From: Methylotenera sp.
Lineage (GTDB): Bacteria; Pseudomonadota; Gammaproteobacteria; Burkholderiales; Methylophilaceae
DNA length: 26,681 nucleotides
Reading direction: 5' to 3'
NCBI GenBank assembly: GCA_013816325.1
Contig: JACDEP010000008.1
Span: 1-26,681, forward strand
This document shows positions 7,297 through 16,153 of this stretch, piece by piece. The notes beneath the pieces were generated by a model that saw nothing but the letters and a program-made list of their open reading frames with translations, had not been told where the DNA came from and did not search any database. The stretch's first letter is position 1. Each line of letters opens with the position of its first letter. Both the position numbers and the translations under genes were made by a program.

Positions 7297-9109
7297 TAAT
7301 GATGGGTTTGGTATTACTATCCGTCACACGTTTAACACGGCTAATTAAATCGCCCCAAGCCACGGTTTGATTGTACCCCATGACCGTAATAGCCGGGATA
7401 CCACTTCCTTTAACGATAATGTACCCCTGGGGCGTTGACTCAACCCCGCCCATTTGACAAATATCATTACGCAATTTGCAGCTTAAACCGAGTTTTGAGT
7501 AGTTAAATTGCTCAAAGAACCTTAATACGCTGCGTTGTACTGCCGCTGCAGCGCCCGCTCCGCCTAAAGCCGAAATATTTTCCACCGCACGCTGTGAGAT
7601 TTTTTTGGGATAGCTGCCGGGGCTATTTACAACCATGGCATCAAATTTAACCGCTTTCCAGTTCTGCATTTCCAAATCTTTAATATCACCGTCCAGTTTC
7701 CCTTCTATTGTGCCGAAAGAGAATGTACGTGTCAGGTCGCCTAAATCCAGGTTACGCAAAGCAATGTCAGCATTCAGTTTTGGCGCATTCCCCAATGGGT
7801 CCTGCATACTGAGTTGCGTTACCGTCGCCGTACCATGGAATATATTTAAGGCGATGCTGCCATCAGTTGTCAAGTTACCACCTGCGTATGTCACCAAGGG
7901 AATCTCTGCTGAAGCCTGTCCTTGCATGCGTGGTAACTTTAAACTGGAACTAAAGTCTGCCATGGAGATAGGCTCTAACTTTGCTCGCAAATGCCAATAC
8001 CACTGCTCACCGATACGGGCGGCTGAAATGTCAGATAGGTTGAGCGCGCCATCCAGAATAGGCAACCTAATGTTAGGTGTTGTGAGTGAAAAACGGTTCA
8101 CCTGAGCGTTGATATTAGTTTTACCCAAAGGCAAGTTGAGTAATTCTCCGCTTTCATAGCTCAGGCTGACCTTCTTGGGCTCATCGTAACTCCAAGGAAT
8201 ATTGGCATTGACCTTATAGAATGCGAATTTCTGGTTGTTATCAGCAATATCTACATCATTCAGGCGCATATCAAATGTCTTGAAATCCGTGTTCTTGATT
8301 TCAACTCTTAATGAAACTTTGCCATCTACTTCGGCGTTGTTGAACGCTGTTTTTTCTAGCAAAGGCTTGAATAATAATGAGTAAGCCGTGGCAAGGTCTA
8401 AATTAGGCAGGTTAGCGTTCAGGTTTACGATTTTGTAGTCATTCAACCGCAACTGCCCAGTAAAATTGAGATCGCCAACGTTTTTAAGCTGAAGTTTGGC
8501 GCTGTCAAAACTCAACAAATCATCTTGCAATTTACCGCTGGCTTCAAATTTGTGACCGCCGTTGGCAAAATAGAAAGGTTGCCAAAACACTTCTCCGGTC
8601 TGCCAATCCAGTTTGGTTTGCCACGTCCACTCAGTATCCGTTTTTTTCGCTGCAATATTTAAACTACCTGTAAATTTTTCTGCTGCATGCAAGCCAGCTT
8701 CATCACTAAAACTCGCGTTCTTTAATTGCAACTCTGCATTAATATCCGGCGTGCCGTTAGTCAATAAGCGATTGATCTGAATATTGAAAGGCACATCGAT
8801 ACGAGCATTTTTGAGTTTGCCTTCGGCGCAATCCCAGCGTCCGGTTTGAATGTTTAAAGGGATATTGCAACTCAATGCAACCTGTGTCCAGTCTTTGTCT
8901 GTCTTCTGTTTGATTGACGACTTAAAGCTTAAGGCAGGAACAGTTTGTTTGAGTTTTAAGTTTAGGGTTGTATCTTGTAGATGAGCTTGCGGGGTTTCAA
9001 TCCGGCCCGCTGTAATTGATATTTCACTTACAGCATGTGCCGCAAAACTAATCGATACCAGCCATAAAAGACCGGTAACTTTGAACACTTTTGCGAAAGA
9101 ATGTGTCAT
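7292..9109 (-). CDS. ydbH: YdbH family intermembrane lipid transport protein (AsmA-like)
   Basis: 605 residues with a signal peptide or anchor at residues 1-27 (LLWLVSISFAAHA). Long runs of alternating strands (for example INAELQLKNASFS, LNLKLKQTVPAL, ADIALRNLDLGDL) indicate an extended beta-groove of the AsmA/TamB/YhdP/YdbH class. The C-terminus carries motifs typical of YdbH: SQRAVENISALGGAGAAAAV and QMGGVESTPQGYIIVKGSGIP. E. coli YdbH works redundantly with TamB and YhdP to move phospholipids to the outer membrane. This version is clearly shorter than the E. coli protein (about 880 residues), so the groove would be shorter unless partners compensate. The start at 9109 has only a weak ribosome binding site. 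ynbE and ydbL follow on the same strand. Confidence 0.82.
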   Translation of the reverse strand: MTHSFAKVFKVTGLLWLVSISFAAHAVSEISITAGRIETPQAHLQDTTLNLKLKQTVPALSFKSSIKQKTDKDWTQVALSCNIPLNIQTGRWDCAEGKLKNARIDVPFNIQINRLLTNGTPDINAELQLKNASFSDEAGLHAAEKFTGSLNIAAKKTDTEWTWQTKLDWQTGEVFWQPFYFANGGHKFEASGKLQDDLLSFDSAKLQLKNVGDLNFTGQLRLNDYKIVNLNANLPNLDLATAYSLLFKPLLEKTAFNNAEVDGKVSLRVEIKNTDFKTFDMRLNDVDIADNNQKFAFYKVNANIPWSYDEPKKVSLSYESGELLNLPLGKTNINAQVNRFSLTTPNIRLPILDGALNLSDISAARIGEQWYWHLRAKLEPISMADFSSSLKLPRMQGQASAEIPLVTYAGGNLTTDGSIALNIFHGTATVTQLSMQDPLGNAPKLNADIALRNLDLGDLTRTFSFGTIEGKLDGDIKDLEMQNWKAVKFDAMVVNSPGSYPKKISQRAVENISALGGAGAAAAVQRSVLRFFEQFNYSKLGLSCKLRNDICQMGGVESTPQGYIIVKGSGIPAITVMGYNQTVAWGDLISRVKRVTDSNTKPIIK

Positions 9110-9156
9110 GTCTTGGTGATAGTATCTAAAAAAATAAAACCTACCAAGTCAGACAA

Positions 9157-9226
9157 AGCGTTTGCTGAAAAATTAAAACGCCGCATACTTGGGTATGTAA
9201 GACACAACTTTTCAGCGAGCAACGCT
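9157..9226. repeat. Intergenic long imperfect hairpin (element B)
   Basis: Between cysM and ydbH, AGCGT at 9157-9161 pairs with ACGCT at 9222-9226, and GCTGAAAA at 9164-9171 pairs with TTTTCAGC at 9209-9216. Inside lies a small hairpin, CATAC (9184-9188) with GTATG (9193-9197). ATGTAAGACA at 9195-9204 is shared with element A. No clear T-tract follows on either strand, so a simple intrinsic terminator is not favoured. Confidence 0.5.
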
Positions 9227-9250
9227 GTATGACAACGAAGGTTTGATTTT

Positions 9251-10141
9251 TTAGGAAGGGTATACACCTGTTGATAAATACCTGTCGCCCCTGTCACAAA
9301 CGATAGAAACGATGACAGCATTCTCTAATTTTTTAGATAACTGTAACGCTGCATACAAAGCACCACCGGATGATACCCCGGCAAAAATGCCTTCTTCAAT
9401 GGCTAAGCGACGCATCGTCTTTTCGGCATTGGCCTGCCCCACATATAGAAGTTCATCTACACGTTTTGCATCATAAATAGTAGGCATATATTCTGCTGGC
9501 CATTTGCGAATGCCTGGAATCTGCGCGCCCTCTTCCGGTTGTACACCGATAATCTGCACGTTAGTATTTTGCTCTTTCAAGTAGCGCGAAACGCCCATAA
9601 TGGTACCGGTAGTACCCATGCTCGACACAAAGTGCGTGACTTTACCTTCAGTATCACGCCAGATCTCAGGCCCGGTACCTTCATAATGCGCAAGGGGATT
9701 ATCTGAATTACCGAACTGATCAAGCACAATACCTCCACCTTCTGCCTGTAGCTTCATAGCCACATCACGTGCCAATTCCATGCTACCGTCTTTAGGTGTA
9801 GAGATGATTTCCGCACCATAGGCTTTCATGCTTTGGCGGCGTTCTATGCTCTGGTTGTCCGGCATCACCAGTATCATCTTATAACCGCGCATCGCTGCCA
9901 CCATAGCTAAGGCAATTCCCGTATTACCGCTGGTTGCCTCTATCAAGGTATCGCCAGGCTTAATATCGCCACGTGCCTCTGCTCGTGTGATCATGGAATA
10001 CGCTGGTCGATCTTTCACTGAACCTGCCGGATTGTTGCCTTCGAGTTTAAGCAGAATCGTATTGCTTGTATTTCCAGCCATGCGTTGCAGCTTGACTAGT
10101 GGCGTGTTGCCGACAAAGTCGTTGATGGTTTTAAAATTCAT
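9251..10141 (-). CDS. cysM: Cysteine synthase B (O-acetylserine sulfhydrylase)
   Basis: PLP-dependent enzyme of 296 residues that makes cysteine from O-acetylserine and sulfide (CysM forms can also use thiosulfate). The PLP lysine is K43 in GNNPAGSVKDRPA. The substrate loop EATSGNTGIALA lies at about 68-79, and the PLP phosphate loop SSMGTTGTIMG at about 173-183. CysM rather than CysK is supported by SVKDRPA, the short length and the ending CDRGDRYLSTGVY. It is cytoplasmic. The start ATG lies 14 bases after the dsbB stop, so the two are probably co-transcribed; both concern thiol chemistry. Confidence 0.92.
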   Translation of the reverse strand: MNFKTINDFVGNTPLVKLQRMAGNTSNTILLKLEGNNPAGSVKDRPAYSMITRAEARGDIKPGDTLIEATSGNTGIALAMVAAMRGYKMILVMPDNQSIERRQSMKAYGAEIISTPKDGSMELARDVAMKLQAEGGGIVLDQFGNSDNPLAHYEGTGPEIWRDTEGKVTHFVSSMGTTGTIMGVSRYLKEQNTNVQIIGVQPEEGAQIPGIRKWPAEYMPTIYDAKRVDELLYVGQANAEKTMRRLAIEEGIFAGVSSGGALYAALQLSKKLENAVIVSIVCDRGDRYLSTGVYPS

Positions 10142-10155
10142 TACTGTAATTTCTT

Positions 10156-10653
10156 TTAAGTTTTATTTTTAGATAAATAGATGGCGTAAGCAGCGAAACC
10201 CATAAATGCAATAAGCGATAACTGCGGCAGCGAGAGACCTAAAAATGTCCAATCAATAGCGGCGCAATCGCCAGTACCGCGAAACACCAAGGTCAGAGCT
10301 TTCTGCAGCGGAAAGTTATCGAACATATAATCAAAACCCACGCCGCAATCTGCAATCATGCTCTCGCGATGTGCCTGTAACCACCAATGGCGAATCGCCA
10401 CTCCAGCACCACCTAAAGAGATAAGCACCAGTAATAGAGCATATATTTTGCGCCATACCGCTTGCGGATTATGAATCGCCGCGATTAAAAATACCAAGCC
10501 GAGGCTCATGAATACGATGCGTTGCGAGATACACAGGGGACAAGGCTCAAGACGATATTGAGTCTGTATCACCAATGCCAGACCTATCAAACCAAAGCTC
10601 GCAATACAGCCCAGCAGATAGCCGCGGCGACCAGCGAATAGATTTTTTATCAT
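10156..10653 (-). CDS. dsbB: Disulfide bond formation protein B
   Basis: 165-residue inner-membrane protein with four predicted helices. It re-oxidises periplasmic DsbA and passes electrons to quinone. Both redox pairs are present: C38-P-L-C41 (in EPCPLCISQR) and C103/C130 in the second periplasmic loop (ADCGVGFDYM and RGTGDCAAI). The conserved R45 after the first pair, linked to quinone binding, is present. Length and cysteine spacing match the family closely. It is divergent from xseA, with only 54 bases between the starts, and is followed by cysM. Confidence 0.93.
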   Translation of the reverse strand: MIKNLFAGRRGYLLGCIASFGLIGLALVIQTQYRLEPCPLCISQRIVFMSLGLVFLIAAIHNPQAVWRKIYALLLVLISLGGAGVAIRHWWLQAHRESMIADCGVGFDYMFDNFPLQKALTLVFRGTGDCAAIDWTFLGLSLPQLSLIAFMGFAAYAIYLSKNKT

Positions 10654-10667
10654 AATGTATTAGCGCT

Positions 10668-10673
10668 TATAAT
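10668..10673 (+). promoter_or_regulatory. Candidate -10 element for xseA
   Basis: A perfect TATAAT in the 54-base divergent gap between dsbB and xseA, 34 bases before the proposed TTG start. The -35 region would fall on TTTTAT inside the first codons of dsbB, a poor match. It is the only strong -10-like sequence in the gap on this strand. Confidence 0.35.
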
Positions 10674-10707
10674 TAAGTGATAGCAATTGTAATGGATTAC
10701 TCATATT

Positions 10708-11937
10708 TTGACAGACCCAACTTCCCAAGATTTAAACAGCCTACTCTCAAACCGCAAGGTTATGACTGTGACCGAGTTGAATCGTTTAGCACGCAACGTC
10801 TTAGAACAAAGCTTCCCATTATTTTGGGTGTCTGGTGAAATCTCAAACTTAAACCGCGCGGCTAGCGGGCACTGGTATTTCTCCCTTAAAGATGCCGGGG
10901 CACAAGTCCGCTGTGTAATGTTCAAAGGCCGCAATAGTTACTTGGATTGGGCACCTAAAGAAGGTGATAAAGTAGAGGCGCGAGCCACGGTAACTTTGTA
11001 CGAAGCACGTGGCGACTTCCAACTTACGGTGGAATTTTTGCAACGTGCAGGCTTGGGCGCTCTGTTTGAGGCATTTGAAAAGCTCAAGCTAAAATTACAG
11101 AACGAAGGTTTATTTGATGCTGCTTTCAAAAAACCTTTACCAGCATTGCCTAAGCGCATCGGCATTGTCACGTCGCCAGATGCCGCAGCCTTAAGAGACG
11201 TACTTACCACACTCAAGCGTCGCATGCCTAGCATACCGGCCATCATCTACCCTACCCCTGTGCAAGGTAAAGGCGCGGCAATATTAATAGCAGATGCGAT
11301 TGACCAGGCCAGCAAACGTGCTGAATGTGATGTACTAATTATCTGCCGCGGCGGCGGCAGTATGGAAGACTTATGGCAGTTCAACGAAGAAGTCGTCGCT
11401 CGCGCCATTGCTACCTGTTCGATCCCGACCATCAGCGGCGTAGGCCATGAAACTGACTTTACCATCTGCGACTTTGTTGCTGACATGCGTGCCGCGACGC
11501 CTACAGCAGCGGCTGAGCTGGTAACGCCTTCACGTGATGGCTTATTGAATGCACTCAACCAGATCAAGCTCTCTCTGACAAGGAATATGCAGTACTTTTT
11601 AAGTCAGCACTCGCAAGCGCTTGATTACCTAGCTCGTGGATTGGTATCTCCCCTGCAGCAGATTGAACAACAAAAATCCCAATTGGCGCAACTCAGTTAC
11701 CGACTGGAATCGAACTTTGCGCGCCAACTGCAAACTAAACAGCATAGCGTATTAAGACTTAGCCAAAACTTGCACCATCTAAATCCTAAGGCGGTGCTGA
11801 CACGCGGCTACGCATTTGCACAAAACCAAGCTGGCCATATTATAAGCAACAGCCAGCAATTACAAAAAGGACAAGAAGTGAAACTCACCTTTAATATCGG
11901 CACAGCCGATGCCACGATTACCCAAACGAGTACTTAG
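10708..11937 (+). CDS. xseA: Exodeoxyribonuclease VII large subunit
   Basis: 409 residues from a TTG start. The N-terminal OB-fold domain (about 18-115) carries TVTELNRLARNVLE, WVSGEISNLNRAASGHWYFSLKD and QVRCVMFK. The catalytic domain has RIGIVTSPDAAALRDVL, ICRGGGSMEDLWQFN and PTISGVGHETDFTICDFVAD, followed by RAATPTAAAEL. A long coiled-coil region (about 275-370) and the ending LTRGYAFAQN close the protein. With XseB it degrades single-stranded DNA to oligonucleotides. Homology to E. coli XseA begins near residue 19, so an ATG at 10762 is an alternative start (391 residues). No in-frame ATG lies between the upstream stop and the TTG. xseB is not nearby. Confidence 0.93.
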   Translation: MTDPTSQDLNSLLSNRKVMTVTELNRLARNVLEQSFPLFWVSGEISNLNRAASGHWYFSLKDAGAQVRCVMFKGRNSYLDWAPKEGDKVEARATVTLYEARGDFQLTVEFLQRAGLGALFEAFEKLKLKLQNEGLFDAAFKKPLPALPKRIGIVTSPDAAALRDVLTTLKRRMPSIPAIIYPTPVQGKGAAILIADAIDQASKRAECDVLIICRGGGSMEDLWQFNEEVVARAIATCSIPTISGVGHETDFTICDFVADMRAATPTAAAELVTPSRDGLLNALNQIKLSLTRNMQYFLSQHSQALDYLARGLVSPLQQIEQQKSQLAQLSYRLESNFARQLQTKQHSVLRLSQNLHHLNPKAVLTRGYAFAQNQAGHIISNSQQLQKGQEVKLTFNIGTADATITQTST

Positions 11938-12041
11938 GATTCTTATATTGACTAAGCTTCAAGGTTTATTCATAAAAACTTGTTGGTTAAGTGCTTAACT
12001 TGATTGATAATAGTCGACTTACTGAATCAAACCTCCCATTA

Positions 12042-13922
12042 ATGTCCTCCACTGGCAGTAAAACAAAACTTTCTGGTCTAACACTCGCCGCCCTGGGCGT
12101 AGTATTTGGTGACATCGGCACCAGCCCTTTGTATACCATCAAAGAAGTTTTCTCGGTCGGCCCTCATCCAGTTGCGCTTAACGCTGTCAATATTTTCGGC
12201 ATTCTCTCGCTCATCGTATGGGCATTGATCATGGTGGTTTCGGTCAAATACGTGGCCTTTATCATGCGGGCTGATAACCGTGGCGAAGGCGGCATTATGG
12301 CATTGATCGCCTTGGCTAGCAGCCATGCAGCGGGTGACCACAAGAAACAGCGCACCATCATGCTACTGGGCATTCTGGGTGCCTGTATGTTCTATTCTGA
12401 TGGGATGATTACGCCGGCTATTTCAGTGTTATCTGCCGTAGAAGGCTTGGAAATTGCAGCGCCGGTCCTTAACCCATTGATAATTCCCATTACCTTAGTT
12501 GTATTATTTGTATTATTTTGGGCGCAGAGCAAAGGCACCGCATTAGTCGGTGCTTTTTTTGGCCCCGTGATGGTGGTTTGGTTTGGAACGCTGGGTGTAC
12601 TGGGCATTAACAGCATCCTGCATAACCTGACTATCCTGCACGCGCTTAACCCGATGTACGCCGTGCATTTTTTTACCGTAAGCCCGTGGATTGCCTTTGT
12701 TGCGCTAGGCGCAGTGGTATTGGCGGTAACAGGTGCTGAAGCTCTGTACGCAGATATGGGGCATTTTGGCCGTGTGCCGATTCGCTTAGCCTGGTTTGGT
12801 TTTGTGTTACCGGCACTGATCCTGAATTATTTTGGCCAAGGCGCATTGATCCTCAAAAATCCTGATGCAGTAGTGAACCCGTTTTACTTGCTAGCGCCAG
12901 AATGGATGTTGTACCCACTCATCATTTTAGCAACGATGGCAGCCGTAATTGCCTCACAGGCAGTGATCACCGGTGCATTCTCGGTATCGCGCCAGGCATT
13001 GCAGCTAGGCTATCTACCGCGTATGCATGTGGAACATACCTCTGAAAGTCAGGAAGGGCAAGTGTATATGCCGCGCGTGAATTGGGGGCTGATGATTGCC
13101 GTCATGGCATTAGTCATTGGCTTCGGTTCTTCCGGCAACTTGGCAGCAGCTTACGGTATCGCCGTAACAGGCGACATGGTCATTACCACCTTGTTAGGCG
13201 GTATCGTATTTCATAACATCTGGGGTTGGAGCAAACTCAAGACTGGAGCGCTGGTAGCGTTGTTCCTCGTTATTGACGTGGCTTTTTTCAGTGCGAATGT
13301 GCTAAAAATTCCTGACGGCGGCTGGGTACCATTGGTCATAGGCATGGTCATTTTCACGCTAATGATCACTTGGAAGACAGGTCGCAGCCAGCTATTTATG
13401 CATCTTAAAAATGAAGCAATGGCGCTGGAACCTTTTATTGAAGCGGTAGGAGCCCATCCACCGCCTCGCGTGCCCGGCATCGCATTGTTCATGACCCCTA
13501 ACCCGGACGGTGTCCCGCACGCTATGTTGCACAACCTGAAACACAATAAGGTATTGCATGAAAAAGTTGTGATACTCACGGTAAAATTCCTGGATTTCCC
13601 ACATTGTGAAGAAGATGAACGCGTAAGCGTTGAACCATTGCCTCATAATTTTTATAAAGTGACGGTGCGTTACGGCTTTAAAGATGAACCGGATTTGCCG
13701 CGCGACTTAGTTCTATGCACTGCAAAAGGTCTGACGCTTGATGCAATGGATTCATCATTCTTCATCGGTAAAGAAATCCTCATTGCCAACAGGAAAGCCG
13801 GTATGCCTTATTGGCGGAAAAAAATCTTTATCGGCTTGTTCCGCTCAGCTGAAACTATCACTCATCAATTCAAGTTACCGCCAAACCGGGTAGTGGAACT
13901 AGGTTCTCAAGTCTCATTTTAA
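12042..13922 (+). CDS. kup: Low-affinity potassium transport system protein Kup
   Basis: KUP/HAK/KT-family K+ uptake protein, 626 residues from the ATG at 12042 (E. coli Kup is 622). The start is chosen because family homology begins at once with LSGLTLAALGVVFGDIGTSPLYTIKEVF. A GTG at 11991 would add 17 residues with no family resemblance, but neither start has a good ribosome binding site. About twelve hydrophobic segments fill the first 450 residues, including RADNRGEGGIMALIAL, VTGAEALYADMGHFG and AVITGAFSVSRQALQLGYLPR, all characteristic. A cytoplasmic C-terminal region of about 180 residues follows. It should act as an H+/K+ symporter at the inner membrane. It is encoded alone between xseA and the M48 protease gene. 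Confidence 0.95.
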   Translation: MSSTGSKTKLSGLTLAALGVVFGDIGTSPLYTIKEVFSVGPHPVALNAVNIFGILSLIVWALIMVVSVKYVAFIMRADNRGEGGIMALIALASSHAAGDHKKQRTIMLLGILGACMFYSDGMITPAISVLSAVEGLEIAAPVLNPLIIPITLVVLFVLFWAQSKGTALVGAFFGPVMVVWFGTLGVLGINSILHNLTILHALNPMYAVHFFTVSPWIAFVALGAVVLAVTGAEALYADMGHFGRVPIRLAWFGFVLPALILNYFGQGALILKNPDAVVNPFYLLAPEWMLYPLIILATMAAVIASQAVITGAFSVSRQALQLGYLPRMHVEHTSESQEGQVYMPRVNWGLMIAVMALVIGFGSSGNLAAAYGIAVTGDMVITTLLGGIVFHNIWGWSKLKTGALVALFLVIDVAFFSANVLKIPDGGWVPLVIGMVIFTLMITWKTGRSQLFMHLKNEAMALEPFIEAVGAHPPPRVPGIALFMTPNPDGVPHAMLHNLKHNKVLHEKVVILTVKFLDFPHCEEDERVSVEPLPHNFYKVTVRYGFKDEPDLPRDLVLCTAKGLTLDAMDSSFFIGKEILIANRKAGMPYWRKKIFIGLFRSAETITHQFKLPPNRVVELGSQVSF

Positions 13923-13967
13923 CTATTTTGGTAGCTTAACGTAGGTAGCTCTATCCAAATTTCTTAA

Positions 13968-13992
13968 AACGATTAGTAATCAGCTAATCGTT
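13968..13992. other. Perfect 9-base inverted repeat between kup and the M48 protease gene
   Basis: AACGATTAG (13968-13976) and CTAATCGTT (13984-13992) form a perfect 9-base-pair stem with a 7-base loop. No T-tract follows on the plus strand; the reverse strand carries TTTAAGAA after it. It lies 45 bases after the kup stop and 64 before the protease start. It may be an operator, or a transcript-end hairpin protecting the kup mRNA. Confidence 0.4.
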
Positions 13993-14056
13993 GGTTTAGT
14001 AAACTTTATTGCTTTCAATGACTCTAACATCAAAAATATCAACAAGGATTTAACTT

Positions 14057-14938
14057 ATGAATACTAAAAACATAAATACTAAAAAAATGCATATCAAAAA
14101 ACTAACTTTAATCATTGCCACAGCATTGACGCTGCAACTAAGTGGCTGTGCGACCACCAGTACTACACAATCTGGCGCCGTAGGCGTAGAACGTAAACAA
14201 TTCTTAAGCCTGGTATCGGAAAAAGAAGCTGAACAGCAATCTGCGCTGGCCTACCAACAAACCGTCAAGGACGCTCAATCCAAAAAGATATTGAATACCG
14301 ATAGTCAAGAAACCCAGCGTGTACGTGCAATTGCCCAAAGGTTGATTGCCCAAGTAGGTGTATTCAGGCCAGATGCGCAAAAATGGAATTGGGAAGTGAA
14401 CGTACAAGACAGCAAGGAAGTTAATGCGTACTGCATGGCCGGCGGTAAAATAATGGTATACACAGGATTGTTAGACCAAATCAAGCCGACGGATGACGAA
14501 TTGGCGGAAGTCATGGGGCATGAGATTTCTCATGCGCTTCGTGAACACACCCGTGAACAAATGTCGCGCGCTAAAGCCCAACAATACGGCTTACTAGCTG
14601 GGGCATTAGCCGTGGGAGTTGCGACTAAATATGCTGACAATGCAGGTGCTGCTTTAGCGGTAGGCGGTGGCCTTGCCGCAGTAGCATTGACATTGCCAAA
14701 TAGCCGTACTGCTGAGCATGAAGCCGATGAAATGGGCCTGGAGCTTGCTGCCCGGGCTGGTTACAACCCGGATGCTGCCATCACCTTATGGCAAAAAATG
14801 GGCGCGCAAGGCGGCGGTAAACCACCTGAGTTCTTAAGCACCCACCCTGCTGATGCCAACCGTATTGCTGATCTAAAATCTCTTATCCCTAAAGTACGCC
14901 CTTTATACGAGAAAGCTAAAGTCAGCCGGGCAAATTAA
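14057..14938 (+). CDS. M48 family zinc metalloprotease, lipoprotein
   Basis: 293 residues. A basic start and hydrophobic segment end in the lipobox LSGC (Cys31), giving a membrane-anchored periplasmic protein. The zinc site is complete: HEISH (H155, E156, H159) and the third ligand in AEHEADEMG (E220, D224). The downstream GYNPDAAITLWQKM and FLSTHPADANRI are typical of the M48 LoiP/YcaL/BepA-like group that processes or quality-controls outer-membrane proteins. No TPR domain is attached, so it resembles LoiP/YcaL more than BepA. An AAGGAT ribosome binding site precedes the ATG at 14057. A second Met at residue 11 is possible, but less favoured by that spacing. It is probably monocistronic. 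Confidence 0.9.
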   Translation: MNTKNINTKKMHIKKLTLIIATALTLQLSGCATTSTTQSGAVGVERKQFLSLVSEKEAEQQSALAYQQTVKDAQSKKILNTDSQETQRVRAIAQRLIAQVGVFRPDAQKWNWEVNVQDSKEVNAYCMAGGKIMVYTGLLDQIKPTDDELAEVMGHEISHALREHTREQMSRAKAQQYGLLAGALAVGVATKYADNAGAALAVGGGLAAVALTLPNSRTAEHEADEMGLELAARAGYNPDAAITLWQKMGAQGGGKPPEFLSTHPADANRIADLKSLIPKVRPLYEKAKVSRAN

Positions 14939-14948
14939 ATGCCTTTTA

Positions 14949-14967
14949 AACCCGTGTAATGCGGGTT
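14949..14967 (+). terminator. Weak hairpin after the M48 protease gene
   Basis: AACCCG (14949-14954) pairs with CGGGTT (14962-14967) across a 7-base loop, 11 bases after the stop. There is no T-tract, so it may only slow or stabilise the transcript end. Confidence 0.3.
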
Positions 14968-15043
14968 CTGAATATCTACCGGTTTAGGGTAAAATAGCGC
15001 TTTGCTTTTTTACCCTTTTAAACATTTAGCTACCTGGAATAAC

Positions 15044-15871
15044 ATGAGTCAACTACAAAGTATCATTGAAGGCGCTTTTGAAGACCGCGCAAACATCAAC
15101 CCTGCAAATGCGAGCAAAGAAGTTAAAGATGCCGTTGCCAGTGTAATGGCTGACTTAGATGCCGGTAAATTACGTGTAGCTTCACGTATTGGCACTACAC
15201 AAGATTGGGAAACGCATCAATGGTTGAAAAAAGCCGTGTTGTTATCTTTCCGTTTAGAAGACAATATTTTGCTGGATGGCGGCTGTACTAAATATTTTGA
15301 CAAAGTTGCACCGAAATTTTCTGACTACACTGAAGCAGATTTCAAAGCCGGCGGCTTCCGTGTGGTTCCTAACGCAATCGTACGTCGTGGTTCATTCATC
15401 GGTAAAAATGCTGTACTAATGCCTTCATACGTGAACATCGGTGCTTATGTAGGTGAGGGCACGATGGTCGATACTTGGGCAACTGTAGGTTCATGTGCGC
15501 AAATTGGTAAAAACGTACACTTATCCGGTGGCGTTGGTATCGGCGGCGTATTAGAGCCGGTACAAGCCGGCCCAACTATCATTGGCGATAATTGCTTTAT
15601 TGGCGCACGTTCCGAAGTAGTTGAAGGCGTCATTGTTGAAGACCACTGTGTGATATCGATGGGCGTCTATATTGGGCAATCAACAAAAATCTATGACCGT
15701 GAAACTGGCAGCGTTACATACGGACGTGTTCCCTCTGGTTCAGTTGTGGTTTCTGGCAATTTGCCTTCTAAAGATGGCAGTTACAGCTTGTATTGCGCTG
15801 TAATTGTGAAAAAAGTCGATGAAAAAACTTTAAGTAAAGTTGGAATCAATGAATTATTACGTGGCATTTAA
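15044..15871 (+). CDS. dapD: 2,3,4,5-tetrahydropyridine-2,6-dicarboxylate N-succinyltransferase
   Basis: 275 residues (E. coli 274). It transfers succinyl from succinyl-CoA to tetrahydrodipicolinate, the first committed step of the succinylase branch to lysine and meso-diaminopimelate. The start at 15044 is chosen because MSQLQSIIEGAFEDRANI matches the family start; the frame open upstream adds 14 unlike residues. The middle carries left-handed beta-helix hexapeptide repeats (FIGKNAVLMPSYVNIGAYVGEG, AQIGKNVHLSGGVGIGG, and so on), and the ending YGRVPSGSVVVSGNLPSKDG is diagnostic. It is a cytoplasmic trimer. It has its own strong terminator. dapE, a later enzyme of the same branch, lies about 2.4 kb downstream on the same strand. 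Confidence 0.95.
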   Translation: MSQLQSIIEGAFEDRANINPANASKEVKDAVASVMADLDAGKLRVASRIGTTQDWETHQWLKKAVLLSFRLEDNILLDGGCTKYFDKVAPKFSDYTEADFKAGGFRVVPNAIVRRGSFIGKNAVLMPSYVNIGAYVGEGTMVDTWATVGSCAQIGKNVHLSGGVGIGGVLEPVQAGPTIIGDNCFIGARSEVVEGVIVEDHCVISMGVYIGQSTKIYDRETGSVTYGRVPSGSVVVSGNLPSKDGSYSLYCAVIVKKVDEKTLSKVGINELLRGI

Positions 15872-15954
15872 ATATGGACTTAAGCTAGACGGATTTTGTC
15901 ACTCATGTACAAGAATCGTCATTTAATCGACACATTCTAAATAGGTTAAATCAG

Positions 15955-15979
15955 ATACCCGCGTTTGCGGGTATTTTTT
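15955..15979 (+). terminator. Rho-independent terminator of dapD
   Basis: ATACCCGC (15955-15962), loop GTTT, and GCGGGTAT (15967-15974) form a perfect 8-base-pair, GC-rich stem followed directly by a run of T (15974-15979). It lies 83 bases after the dapD stop, in the 279-base gap before the GGDEF-EAL gene. The rest of that gap shows no other clear feature. Confidence 0.85.
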
Positions 15980-16153
15980 CGCCAATTCCACAAAATTTTA
16001 CCTTTCGTAAAACACTTAGCATCAATTTAAGTTATTGATTTAATTCATATATTATTTAAGTGTGGATATCTCGTAACATTCCGTCAAAAACTCAACATCT
16101 GGAAGGAATAAAAGTTGCACCTTAGCTAATATCTCATTGATGATTGGCTAGTG

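Noticed and set aside
9157..9226. Long hairpin after cysM as an ordinary intrinsic terminator
   Set aside because: The main stem is long and interrupted, and no T-tract follows on the relevant strand.
9106..9321. Minus-strand frame of 71 codons across the cysM end and the following gap
   Set aside because: It overlaps cysM in another frame, and its unique part coincides with the long inverted repeat. The apparent coding pattern is explained by the repeat.
10692..10710. ATG at 10692 as an xseA start
   Set aside because: It is in a different frame from xseA.
11991..12041. GTG at 11991 as the kup start
   Set aside because: The added 17 residues show no resemblance to Kup N-termini, and the ATG at 12042 gives the usual family length.
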